Assembly (NCBI GenBank): GCA_022925895.1
Contig: JAKSYS010000569.1
Coordinates: 1 to 41,394 of the forward strand
Source: Fragilaria crotonensis
Lineage: Eukaryota; Bacillariophyta; Fragilariophyceae; Fragilariales; Fragilariaceae
Length of the DNA stretch: 41,394 nucleotides
Direction: 5' to 3'
Under the pieces are notes generated by a model. That model was not told where the DNA came from. It did not search any database and saw only the letters and a list, made by a program, of their open reading frames with translations. Positions 9,800 through 19,509 of the stretch are shown here, in pieces. Position numbers and translations under genes: made by a program. The first letter of the stretch is position 1. Every line of letters begins with the position of its first letter.

Positions 9800-10666
9800 G
9801 GTCTAACGTACAGGAAACCGAAGGAATTGAGGCCCATATCATTTGTCGATTCGGATTACGCGAAGAACATTGATGACCGCAAGAGCATTTCGTCCGGGCT
9901 ACATACACTTGGTGGTACGTTGGTGAACTGGGAGTCGAAAACTCAACATGTGGTTACGTTGTCAAGTACGGAGGCTGAGTACATAAGCCTGGCGAAGGGA
10001 GCGTGTGAGAACAAGTTTATTATGATGTTATTGGACGAAGTCATGAGATACCCGAAGGAAGAGAAATTGGTTGGGCGTGTTTATGAAGACAATCTGGGAG
10101 CGATTTATTTAGTGAAGAATCAACACGTCGGAGCAAGGACGAAGCATATTGACGTCAGAGCACACTTTATTCGAGAACTTGAAGAAGCTGGTTATTTAAA
10201 GGTTCAGTTCGTACGATCGGAAGAGAACTCGGCGGACATACTGAATAAGAACTGCCCCGAGAAATTGCACACGAAGCATGCAGCGAGAATCAGGAATGGG
10301 AATCTTGAATGTTGGAGGGAGGATGTCGAGGATAAGCGTTTACTGACAAGCGACAGTAGCAGTGGAAACGGGACTGCTATGACAGTGCAGTACGCACGAC
10401 CGACAGTCGTGCGAAATCTGGAAGATTCGTTCAAGAATATTTATTCGGGATTCGTAAATGGAATACGAATTCCTACGGATGAGGTCCAACATGCAAGATT
10501 AACTGGTACGATCGAAAGGAAAGGAATCAACGGTGCGAGAAATATAATTAATGAAAATGCATGGATTGAAGTGAAGAACAAGGCTAAGAAGGTTACTTCC
10601 AAGAAGCAAGATCAATTTGGTAAGACCAAGAGGTCTGGGAGGATTGATAGGAGTAATCTAAAGTAG
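9800..10666 (+). CDS. pol: Pol of element 1, RNase H segment running into the 3' LTR
   Basis: Starts in the GLTYRKPKELRP block at 9800. RNase H catalytic positions are visible in SFVDSDYAKN, LSSTEAEYISL and VYEDNLGAI, followed by the usual GARTKHIDVRAHFIREL and NSADILNKN blocks. The frame does not stop at the polypurine tract. It reads through it and about 114 codons into the 3' LTR, ending at TAG 10664-10666 with a Lys/Arg-rich tail (KNKAKKVTSKKQDQFGKTKR). The same frame is therefore present in the 5' LTR, without a start codon. Confidence 0.88.
   Translation, partial: GLTYRKPKELRPISFVDSDYAKNIDDRKSISSGLHTLGGTLVNWESKTQHVVTLSSTEAEYISLAKGACENKFIMMLLDEVMRYPKEEKLVGRVYEDNLGAIYLVKNQHVGARTKHIDVRAHFIRELEEAGYLKVQFVRSEENSADILNKNCPEKLHTKHAARIRNGNLECWREDVEDKRLLTSDSSSGNGTAMTVQYARPTVVRNLEDSFKNIYSGFVNGIRIPTDEVQHARLTGTIERKGINGARNIINENAWIEVKNKAKKVTSKKQDQFGKTKRSGRIDRSNLK
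10314..10323 (+). other. Polypurine tract of element 1
   Basis: GGAGGGAGGA lies immediately before the TG of the 3' LTR, the position of the plus-strand primer in LTR retrotransposons. Confidence 0.7.
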
Positions 10667-10794
10667 TCACAACATTGCAGAGAGGAAAACAAACAAGGGT
10701 TTATAGTGTTGTCAAACTACTAGCTGGTAGATTTACCGTGGTACTGCGCACCGGAAGTGTAAGTACTGTTGCAGAGATCTGGAACATCTCAACA
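10324..10794 (+). repeat. 3' LTR of element 1
   Basis: Same 471 bases as the 5' LTR apart from A10342, followed by the 6-bp duplication GACAGC at 10795-10800. Confidence 0.93.
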
Positions 10795-10800
10795 GACAGC

Positions 10801-11729
10801 ATCTCAAAAACCAACAACTGTACTCCATTAATCAGTAGGCGTATACCAGTACGAAGAAATCGATGACCATCCCGCAATTTGCATTGCTGTGAGTTCAATT
10901 TGGGAACGCTTGTCACACCTGAAACCGACTGGAACACCTGACAAACAAAATTCGCCGAGAATCCATTGGACAGTTCTTTTATGATAAATGCTTCTGACGT
11001 GCGAAGCTACTCTGGTACAAGTACGTCGTGCCAGTACTCGTCATCTCCTGAGGATACCAGTAGTACTACAGTACTAGTACGAATGGCAAATTATACTGGA
11101 GTACTGTATACCGAAGTGCTCTCTCTCTGGAAGAAGTCTGAAGCCGGCGTAATTCTTGACTCTGGCGTGGTGATTGATTGGCTATCGTTGAGTGAGCAAC
11201 GCCGGTCTGTCCCTGATCACAGCAAAACTGATCTCATAAATCAATATTGTTCTGTTGGGTATTCCAGTACTCGTACCAGGTACTAGTACCAGTGACCACA
11301 AATGTGGAAGAAGATCAAGAACTCGTAGTTGTGATACACGATAGGACAATGAACAATAACTACAAAATATATTGTGCGCACTTCAGTTTCGAACGTCTAA
11401 CTTGGAATTGCATCATGCAGACATGCCGTGGACGTAGCTGGGGTAATAAAATTTCAGGCGCCGGCATGTGGGTCGTCCCCGGTCCCCGGACATAAAGATC
11501 ACAATCGCTGCTGTCACTTCCCAGGGGATATAACTGGAACCATCGCTTCGGTGTAGTTGTACTCCACCACTCCGAGAATTCTTGTTTCCCAATATAGCGC
11601 ATTCACAAAGCTCGTTTGGCGGGCATGCATAATTTGCATATCCGTAAATCAAACCACACACATCACGACCCGCGACTAGTTCCTATAGCTTACACTACTA
11701 GTCCAAAAGTTCCATACGTGACTCTTCCT
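10801..11729. other. Intergenic region with a GTAC-rich patch
   Basis: No domain-bearing frame. The part from about 11010 to 11110 and again near 11260-11295 is crowded with AGTAC/GTACT words (for example CCAGTAGTACTACAGTACTA). The remainder is ordinary intergenic sequence leading to the 3' end of the CP12-like gene. Before element 1 inserted, this region joined the sequence that ends at 4691. Confidence 0.5.
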
Positions 11730-12173
11730 TCACTTTGGTCCAGATTCAATCGCATTCACAACATCAATAGCACGTTGGATCTCTTCCAGCGCTTCACACG
11801 CTTCAATCATTTCCGTAAGACATTCATCCGTCAACGTCCCACCGAGCGCACCCGCGGCTTCACTCGCGGACGAAATTTCCTCCAACGATTCCCACGCCAA
11901 TTTGGCTTCGACGGAATCGGCACCAAATTCTGCCGTGGCGGCAGTTGCCGCCTTGAGTGCCGCACGGACGGCAGGAGTGTCCGTGCCGACGGGCATTTCG
12001 ACGGGCTGCATTTTGATGGCCTTGACTTCCAGGGCAATGTTCCGTATCTTGTTGGTCAATGGACCAGTGTCTTCGAGGATCTGTCGGAGTTCATCAATCT
12101 TGGTACCGTATTCGATGCATGCGGCAGATGTGGCATCCACGTCGCACTCGTCTTGGGCACTTGGGACGGACAT
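11730..12173 (-). CDS. CP12-like domain protein without a visible plastid presequence
   Basis: 147 residues from ATG 12173. The frame stays open upstream to 12353, but the added residues do not look like a targeting peptide, so I start at MSVPSAQDEC. The C-terminal half has the CP12-type core (FGADSVEAKLAWESLEEISSA; residues 93-100 match the AWDxVEEL signature) and a following helix, DECLTEMIEACEALEEIQ. Canonical CP12 is a small, disordered, redox-sensitive protein that tethers GAPDH and phosphoribulokinase. This protein is longer and has a different cysteine arrangement (Cys10, Cys19, Cys118, Cys126), so the Calvin-cycle role is only inferred. A second CP12-like gene lies 340 bases upstream on the same strand. 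Confidence 0.7.
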   Translation of the reverse strand: MSVPSAQDECDVDATSAACIEYGTKIDELRQILEDTGPLTNKIRNIALEVKAIKMQPVEMPVGTDTPAVRAALKAATAATAEFGADSVEAKLAWESLEEISSASEAAGALGGTLTDECLTEMIEACEALEEIQRAIDVVNAIESGPK

Positions 12174-12402
12174 GGCATCGCTGTTATATAATTGTTTGAG
12201 TATGATGCGTGGTGAGAGGAGTGAGTGAGAGGGTGAGTGATGACTAATATAGGGGTGAATAACTATGCACATGACGGGCATCCTGGAACGAAGGAAACCA
12301 ATGTGTGACATGCCCATTTGAACGTTGTCGATATGGATCACATGCCTTGGCACAAGAAAAAAAGAAAATCATCGAGCACATTGACACATACAGATACGAC
12401 AA

Positions 12403-12480
12403 TCACAACAATAACAACAATAACAACAATAACAACAATAACAACAATAACAACAATAACAACAATAACAACAATAACAA
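12403..12480. repeat. 9-bp minisatellite (AACAACAAT)n
   Basis: About eight nearly perfect copies of AACAACAAT, flanked by degenerate CAATAA units to about 12510. It lies between two CP12-like genes on the minus strand, hence downstream of one and upstream of the other. It creates long but meaningless poly-Asn or Ile/Thr frames on the plus strand. Confidence 0.9.
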
Positions 12481-12512
12481 TCATAATATCAATAATAACA
12501 ATAACATCAAAC

Positions 12513-12743
12513 TTACAACTGATTCGTAGAAGCATCCATCTCTTCGACTGCTTCCCATGCCAATCGAGCTTCCGTAGAGGTTGGACCAAACTGTTTGGAT
12601 TTGGCCAAGGCCTCTTGGATGATTTTTGATGTGTCAGGACGAACTGCAGCTTGCAAGACTGTTGTTTGACGAGAAACAATGGGGCCAGTAAAGGCACTTG
12701 TCGTTGTTGCGAACGAAAGGAGGAATGCAAAAGCGAACTTCAT
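12513..12743 (-). CDS. Plastid-targeted CP12-like small protein
   Basis: 76 residues from ATG 12743, chosen because MKFAFAFLLSFATTTSAF is a textbook diatom signal peptide ending at the 'A-F' plastid-import motif (Phe18). A short transit-like stretch follows. The mature part (SKIIQEALAKSKQFGPTSTE) ends in ARLAWEAVEEMDAS (residues 59-72), matching the CP12 signature AWDxVEEL. The protein stops soon after the signature and lacks the cysteine pairs of full-length CP12, so it is a CP12-like or truncated form. It probably acts in the stroma, in complexes with Calvin-cycle enzymes if it keeps the family role. An upstream ATG at 12839 would only hide the signal peptide. Confidence 0.8.
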   Translation of the reverse strand: MKFAFAFLLSFATTTSAFTGPIVSRQTTVLQAAVRPDTSKIIQEALAKSKQFGPTSTEARLAWEAVEEMDASTNQL

Positions 12744-13568
12744 GGTGATTTTACAATGTAAATGACAGATGTTGGCGTGATCAGTTTTTATGTGAGTGAT
12801 GGGTTTATCAAATATTTCACGATGTGCAATACGTAACATGTACCCAAAGGGAAGACTGGTCGTATGTCATAGTGCAGTATAGCATGATACGGAGTTGAGA
12901 GTTCACATGCAAATGTCATATGATACAGCGAGTACATAACAGTACTTGAGCTTGTCGTACGCATTGATGCGTTTTACGGTTTGGATCCGACTCACAAAAA
13001 CCAAAAATTGATGGGTTCGCAACTTGAGTAGTGTTCTCATTTTTGATTTGCCGGATATTACTATTCGAGCAGATTGATTCTACGAGAAGAACAATGGAAA
13101 ACGACACGACAGTCCTGTGAGGAACAAGGGGCAATTGAAGTGAAGGCAATTGCAGAATTTCTTCAGCGAACAAAACAGCTGGGGGGAAGCAAGACGTTGA
13201 AGTATCAAAGTCTCCACGTGTGACCCCGATAACCAAGGAATTAAAAGCTGCGCGCGATGGACGGACACTTCGTCAACTCATCTGATTGACAGTCTGACAG
13301 TCTGACGGCGGACAGGGACTTGGCCATCAAAATCTGACCCAGAGCGAAAGAGCGAAAGGAGAGAAAAGTGAACAACCAGATCCATCAGATGGGACGTTCG
13401 TCAACACTCGACAGTCAACAATCATAAAGCCATTACTCGGGGTACCAAGTACTATAGAACTATTATCAGGAAGTCAATAGTCTCGTTGTACGAGTACCAT
13501 GGTAACTTTGCTCCCCTCGGATCACTACTGTTCACAACTGCACTGATTCCTCCTGAGAAGTTACAATC
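12744..13568. other. Intergenic region between divergent genes
   Basis: Holds the 5' regions of the plastid CP12-like gene (-) and the SUV3-like gene (+). Short direct repeats TGACAGTC occur near 13288-13304, and GTAC words cluster near 13440-13500 (GGTACCAAGTAC, TGTACGAGTACC). There are no domain-bearing frames. Confidence 0.45.
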
Positions 13569-16455
13569 ATGTACAAGATTCATGGTCACTCGCGTCGACT
13601 GCTAGCACAAACTACTACCTCATGGCAGACGACGATCAACCGGACTTTATGGCAATCTTTGCTGTTGCATCGACGTCGATTATCGGCGCAAGCCGCAACA
13701 CAAACAGTCACATCAACAACACCGACAGAGATTCAACATGCATCGTCCATGGCTACTGACGTATCATCATCCTTGTCCAATGTTGTCCAACATGCTCGAC
13801 AGGATTTACATCCATTGGATACAGCCGTTGCTACTACCAGCAGTGACAACAACAATAATACTGGCACTACAACGTCGACACCTAAAAAGCGTGACGAACG
13901 ACCAACAAGCCGTGATCGGTATCGGAATGCCGCACGGTCTCTCCCGTATTGGTTGGGGAATGATCCAGAGTGTTTCCAATGGACCATGGGGGCATTGCAA
14001 TTGCAACCACAGAAAGAAGAATATCGAGAATTGTATCAAGCAAGTTTGGGAAGTTTTTTACAAAAGATAATGGAAGAGCAAACATCACCCATTATTCAAC
14101 AGAGTTTGGAGACGCTCGTCCAACTAGGGTTTGGAGATTTGGCCTATGCCAAGAAATTTCGAAGCATGAAGACGTATCAGACAGACCTTGCCGCTCTGAA
14201 AAAGAAATTGGCTCGAAAAACAAAAAGTCATGCCACGCTATTGAAACAAGTCGAACATCACCAAACTGACATTGCTGCCATGGAGAAAATAGCAAACAAG
14301 AATGACGACAACAACCCAACAGGACTACAACACGACAATGATGACCGCAATGGCAACAACGAACAGGGAATGAACGTCGGTCGTGTCATTTCATCGGTAC
14401 GACTACAACTGCAATCACTATTCACATTTGGATCGACAGAACAACCCGCCAAGAACAACAACAAGAACGAGATCGATGACGATGACAACAAACAGGAACA
14501 ATCGTTGTTGTCATCACGTCCATCGGCAGCAAATCGAGAACGGGCACTCCAGAAACGGCGTCGCAAATTGGATACTGCCTGGTTGATTTAGAAAAGAGTG
14601 CGACACAGCTCGATGCACTCACCAAGGAATTGAGGACATGGAATCCATGATTTCCATTGAGGAATATGAAAGCACCATGGTTGTCGTCAAATCCGTCTTA
14701 CGAAATGTGTGTCCCGAACTTGCCATGCACATTGAGAATCGTCACAAGAATAAAATTGAACGTTACCAAACCATGGATGCCAAGACGGATTTGACGAAAC
14801 CTCATGAATGGTATTTGCACGCACGGTTGGATCGTCGTCGAATCATCTTTCATGCCGGTCCTACCAATTCTGGTAAAACATATGCCGCACTACAAACGCT
14901 CATGGCTGCCAAAAAGGGACTCTACGTCGGGCCACTCCGATTGTTGGCGGCGGAAGTCTACGAAACACTAACATCGAATGGTGTATATGCGAATCTAGTG
15001 ACTGGTCAAGAGAAACGTTTCATCGCCTTTGCGACTCACACGGTGGCAACGGTCGAATTGGCACCAGATTACGAAGATTTTGATGTTGCAGTGATTGATG
15101 AGATCCAAATGATTGCAGATCCTCATCGTGGATTTGCATGGACGCGTGCGTTGATGGGATTGAGGTGTAAGGAAATACATGTCTGTGGTGGTATGGAAGC
15201 AGTGCCCTTGGTCCAAAAACTAACAGAAGCATGTGGTGACGAGTTTCAAGTCCGTGAATATCACCGCTTCAGTCCACTCATTCCATTGACGGAGAGCTTG
15301 TCCAAAACCCCTTCCAGTGCTGGCAGTTACAGGAATGTCCAGCCGGGTGATTGTGTGGTGGCATTTTCGAGAGCTGACATTTTCGCCATTAAACGTGAGA
15401 TTGAAAGTACGACGAATCACAAGTGTTGTGTCATTTACGGATCGTTGCCGCCGGAAACACGAACTGCCCAGGCCCGACGCTTCAACAATCCTGATTCTGG
15501 TTATGATGTGTTGGTGGCGAGTGATGCCATTGGGATGGGTTTGAATTTGAGCATTAAGCGCATCATCTTCAATTCCATGTTCAAATCCAACGGAGAAATG
15601 ACAGTTCAACTGGATCATTCGTCTGTCAAACAGATTGCTGGCCGAGCAGGTCGTCGCAATAGTACATTTCCCGAAGGTGAAGTTACGTGTCGTGATCCTC
15701 GTGACATGGAATACTTGATGAAATGCATGACGACTGAGATCCCGACTGTCCCCAAGGCGGGATTGCTTCCGACAGCCTCACACATTGAATCCTTCGCGGC
15801 GGCTCTCAAAACATACAAACTCTTATCGAATGACAGTCATTACGATCATTTGCATTTCATGTTGGATCAATTTTCGGAAATGGCGACATTGCAGGGTGAT
15901 TACTTTTTTTGTCGTCAAACGTCCATGCGTACTATTGCTCACAATCTGGTCCATGTTCCCATTTCGATGCGTGACAAGTACACGTTGTGTATGGCACCGG
16001 TATCGGTGACGAATCGTCGCAACATGACAACACTGTTGAAATTTGCAGAAAAATTGGCATTGGGACAAGCATCCGGACTAAGTACGAATTCCATGTCGTT
16101 GAAAGAAGCCAAAAGTTTTGATGATTTGGCAAGTTTGTGTGAATTGCACAACGATTTGGATTTATTCTTGTGGTTGCATGGTCGATTTCCGGGCAATGCC
16201 ATGGAACAGCAGACGGCAGTCACCTTGAAACAACGTGCGATTGAATGCATTGAAGAGGGATTGCAACAGACGGAGGATCTTGAATTGAAGCACAATTACA
16301 TTTATCGCGATGCGCGTTTGCGGCGTAGTTTTGAGAATGCGAACTTCCATAATGGCAGTGATCATGATGGTGATGATGACGTGGAGGCGAACGTTGAGAG
16401 CAAGGGACGACATGGTCGTAAACGAACTGCCGGACTACTCGACTATTTTGAATAA
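13569..16455 (+). CDS. SUV3: SUV3-type mitochondrial DExH RNA helicase, two frame breaks
   Basis: ATP-dependent RNA helicase; in known systems SUV3 works with an exoribonuclease in mitochondrial RNA turnover. The first frame (13569-14591) has an Arg-rich, Ser/Thr-rich start typical of a mitochondrial presequence, a conserved N-terminal segment (LPYWLGNDPECFQWTMGALQ) and a coiled coil. It stops at 14589. The coil continues in another frame (LEKSATQLDALTKEL, 14588-14633) and then in a third from 14638, each fitting a one-base deletion. The third frame has Walker A GPTNSGKT (about residue 73 from 14638), DEIQ at about 154 (the DExH-box variant of SUV3), ATHTVATVEL, VASDAIGMGLNL and QIAGRAGRR at about 332, then the SUV3 C-terminal helices. 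The gene converges with the next one, 75 bases away. Confidence 0.85.
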
Positions 16456-16529
16456 AATGATTAATGGGACGCATTTGCACGAACATGGCAAGCATATGAA
16501 GTATCGTTAGGGATTGAATTGTATACCAT

Positions 16530-17598
16530 TCATTTAGTCGACGGGGTGGCATCATTGTCATCGTCATTACGATCATCACCCTCCTCCTCCGCTTCTGTAC
16601 TGCTACTACTCGTTGCTACATTCTTATTAGTCGCTGCGACAGATTGCAACAATCGATCGGCATTTAGTGAATCCATCAAATCTTGTGGCACCATGAGTGG
16701 ATTTTGATTGAAACATGGCAGTACCAAATCTTGATGTACAGTTTCGGCATCATTGTTGGTCACAATGATACCCAATTCCGCCAGTAATGAAAGTGTCATG
16801 GGATTTGGTCCTTCATGTGTTTGTATTTGAAACAAGTACGCACGTTTGGCACGTTTCTTCATGGTTCGGTAGGGACGTTGTTGACGATACAACAATTGAG
16901 TTGTCAGATCAACAATGGCTTTCCAAACACGAACAGGATGTTCATCGACGGCTTCTTCGTGCAACACATGTTCCAACGCGACATGAATCGTATCCATGGT
17001 CGTCGCATAATACAATCCTGATTCGGTGTGACATTCTCAAGGAACAACAATCCACCCGTGGTCGGATCTGCCTTGAGGATGGCATGGAGACAATCATTGG
17101 CTAATTCTGATGTCAGTAGGAATCGATTGATGCGTTTGTAATTGATGAGCTGTAATGATAATGTTGGCATCCTTGTTCGTGGGGACGAACACAATTAAGT
17201 AACAATCGAAAGTGATCGTCTGATATAGTGGCACCTTGTCGATAACCACCCTTTCCAACTTGATTGAGTACGGCAAGGACATGACCAGGAGTGTAATCTT
17301 CTGGTAAGAGCGATTCAATGTCGAATGATTGCAAAGATGAAAGTTGTTGGTTTTCGTCTGTGGCAGCAGTAGTAGCACTTTCACGAGCCGCAGCAAGACT
17401 TTGAGCAATTATCGATGAAAACGGTAGAGTCGATACTTCAGAGACAGTCGACATGGACATGGACATGGCCGATGACTGTAACACTGCAGGTACAGGAACT
17501 CTCACACCGAGATTAGACGCCACACATTGACGTGACCGCATTCGGATTGCAGAGCGGACTGCACGCGTCATGCCTGAGGACAATGACGACGACATCAT
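16530..17598 (-). CDS. Hypothetical protein, possibly mitochondrial, two frame breaks
   Basis: From ATG 17598 the protein starts with an Arg/Ser-rich, acid-free segment (TRAVRSAIRMRSRQCVASNL) that resembles a mitochondrial presequence. It continues to LLPEDYTPGHVLAVLNQVGK and DDHFRLLLNCVRP. From about 17190 the sequence continues in a second frame (MPTLSLQLINYKRINRFLLT, LANDCLHAILKADPTTGGLL). From about 17020 it continues in a third (YYATTMDTIHVALEHVLHEE, VWKAIVDLTTQLLYRQQRPY) with an acidic low-complexity tail. Both breaks fit one-base deletions. The pattern of paired amphipathic helices suggests a helical-repeat protein, possibly PPR-like or a mitoribosomal factor, but I do not recognise the family. 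Confidence 0.6.
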
Positions 17599-18374
17599 GA
17601 TTGGTGGTAGAACGTTGCGATGGAGTTGATGGCTTGTGCGCCGTTATGTGCTGTGAATTGTGGGCCCATCGATTAAATTGCGTGGTTCACGGTCACGGAT
17701 TACGGCACTTCATACACTGTGAGTCTGTGAGTACCAGCCACCAGCCATGGAAACTGGGAATACTGTAATGCATCTTCGCAGATAGATAATCATTTGAAAG
17801 GCCATCATGTACGCATGTGGTACTGAGTACGCAGTGGTTCGACCAGACAGCAGGCTGTGTTGTGGAACTGGGTTCTGTTCACTAAACATTTTAAAGTTCC
17901 CGATTTAAACCGTGAGAATACGTAGGACAGTAGAGATCAACTGGCCATCGAATCGACGGCGTCGTAGCGACTCAGTCAAAGTAGTACTGAATTACTGTAC
18001 TGTATGATATCATCGATGTACTGAAATTCCACGTAGCAATCACGTAGGACTCACACTGTACTGTGTACTGTAATGTCACCCAAAATAAGTTTCACGAAAT
18101 AAGTTATTTTGGTGTTTGGGAACTTTCGCATAACACAGCCTGCCTGGCCGACAGCCGACAGCCGACAGACGCTTCAAAACGAGCACGCACCTGAACAACT
18201 CGCCAGCTCGCCACTGGCTCGCCACCCGCCACTCCCCATCGTTACCAGTACAGTACTACAGTACAACTACCGGATGAGATCCACGCCTCCGCTGTCCACC
18301 GTCCCCAACGCAGCCCCAAGGAACCACACAAAAACCTCTCCACAGGATATTGGCAGCCGTGAATTCATCTGACA
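17599..18374. other. Intergenic region between divergent genes
   Basis: Contains the 5' sides of the hypothetical gene (-) and of the SmF gene (+). GTAC words cluster at about 17980-18075 (for example TGTACTGTGTACTGTA) and again near 18245-18265. Otherwise I see nothing. Confidence 0.45.
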
Positions 18375-18738
18375 ATGGTAAGTGATTGACGGCATTGTAG
18401 TTATGCTGCACGCCTTTGTCATTTCCTAATCTCAAACCTCTCTCACACTCATGAAACACACACACATTATCTCTCTCTGTCTATTGATGCGATAGTCCCA
18501 ATTTATTGTAAATCCAAAACCATTTCTAGCCGATTTGGTCGGGAAGCAAGTTCTGGTCAAACTCAAATGGGGACACATGGAATATCAAGGCACTCTTAAC
18601 AGCAGTGACAGTTACATGAATCTATATCTCGAACGAACCGAAGAAATTATTGATGGACAATTTGCTGGCTTTTTGGGGGATGTCTTGATACGATGCAACA
18701 ACGTACTGTATCTCAAGGCAGCTCCAGCAGAAGAATGA
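18375..18738 (+). CDS. SNRPF: Spliceosomal Sm protein F, two exons, first exon only ATG
   Basis: Core Sm-ring protein of the U1, U2, U4 and U5 snRNPs in the nucleus. The joined product (81 residues) begins with Met, then [19 protein letters not shown], a close match to the SmF start. It continues with the Sm1 motif ([20 protein letters not shown], then MNLYLE) and the Sm2 motif ([16 protein letters not shown]). The coding exons are 18375-18377 (ATG alone) and 18496-18738. The intron (18378-18495, 118 bases) starts GTAAGT and ends GATAG. Without the intron the frame would have no ATG before the conserved NPKPF block, and the reading frame closes upstream. The short acidic tail found in animals is reduced to PAEE. 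Confidence 0.9.
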
Positions 18739-19509
18739 ACTGCTTGTGTGCGTGTTTTTACTACTACCACAAGGAGGAAGACTACGATTTAAAATGGTAC
18801 GCTGTGATATCCATGTTGTACAAGGGGGTAAGTACAAACTGCATATCCTGTATCAATCCATACATTTTGTTACTTGTTGCCACGAACGAGACGAAGAGGA
18901 AGAGAGAAGAAGAGAAAGATTTGGTCCATGATATCAAATTCTCGTCCGACTAGGTGCAGGAACCACGCCGCAAGGCGAGCCGAACTAGTTCACTGCAAAG
19001 CGAATACTACGAAAGCGACCATACCCTCACCTTTTGCAAAAACAACTACAAGCGCTGAGGACCATAGATGCCTGAACAGCATCAATCACCAACCCATAGA
19101 ATATGAGACCATCCTCTTTTTTCATTTCCTGCTCTTCTTCCACGTGACGTTGCAGTTATAAAGTGACATTTCTTTAATGAAACGATACACTAACTTTCTG
19201 TTTTGGTCTTATTTCCCCATTTTGCAGACCGGGGCTCGTACCCATGTGCGGGCAAGGCATGGTTATCATGGTGAGTTGTTGTTGTTGTTGTCGTCGTCGG
19301 CAGCGGCGTCCATGCATATCTTATTCTACCTGCAAAATCAGTCTGTGATTAGACGTGATCTGTCTGACTCTGGTGCCGAAGCAGACGAAAAAAGTCAAAC
19401 ATTGATTCAAAAGGAATGTAGTTTGGCTCTTTCTTTGTCCCTCGGATGTACACCAGTATTGCAGTATACATCTTGTATACGCACTGATGACACGATCCCT
19501 GTGGTATAT
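18739..19509. other. Intergenic region with a weak open frame
   Basis: Contains the SmF 3' region. An ATG-started frame of 143 codons at 19177-19608 shows a stretch of ordinary composition (DLSDSGAEADEKSQTLIQKE) but no known domain. Its 3' part overlaps sequence that is clearly duplicated non-coding flank of the LRR genes, so I do not call it a gene. A TATAAAG at 19157-19163 precedes it. Confidence 0.35.

Larger units (their letters stand above)
4692..10794 (+). mobile_element. Copia-type LTR retrotransposon (element 1), 6.1 kb
   Basis: Two 471-bp direct repeats (4692-5162 and 10324-10794) begin with TG and end with CA and differ at one position (G4710 against A10342). They are flanked by a 6-bp direct repeat GACAGC (4686-4691 and 10795-10800), the probable target-site duplication. 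Copia elements usually make 5-bp duplications, so the extra base may be chance. The interior encodes Gag with two CCHC knuckles, protease, integrase, reverse transcriptase and RNase H in Copia order. A purine tract GGAGGGAGGA (10314-10323) directly precedes the 3' LTR and fits a polypurine primer. The near-identical LTRs indicate a recent insertion, yet the coding frame changes five times. Confidence 0.93.

Noticed and set aside
12403-12480. CRISPR-like array
   Set aside because: Units are 9 bp with no unique spacers, and the DNA is eukaryotic; it is a minisatellite.
12305-12730. Poly-Asn, Ile-Thr and Val-Ile frames across the minisatellite
   Set aside because: They are translations of the AACAACAAT repeat in different frames; low complexity and no flanking coding signal.
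14580-14640. An intron joining the two parts of the SUV3 gene
   Set aside because: The gap is under 60 bases, lacks a GT...AG pair in the right phases, and the intervening bases continue the coiled coil in a third frame.
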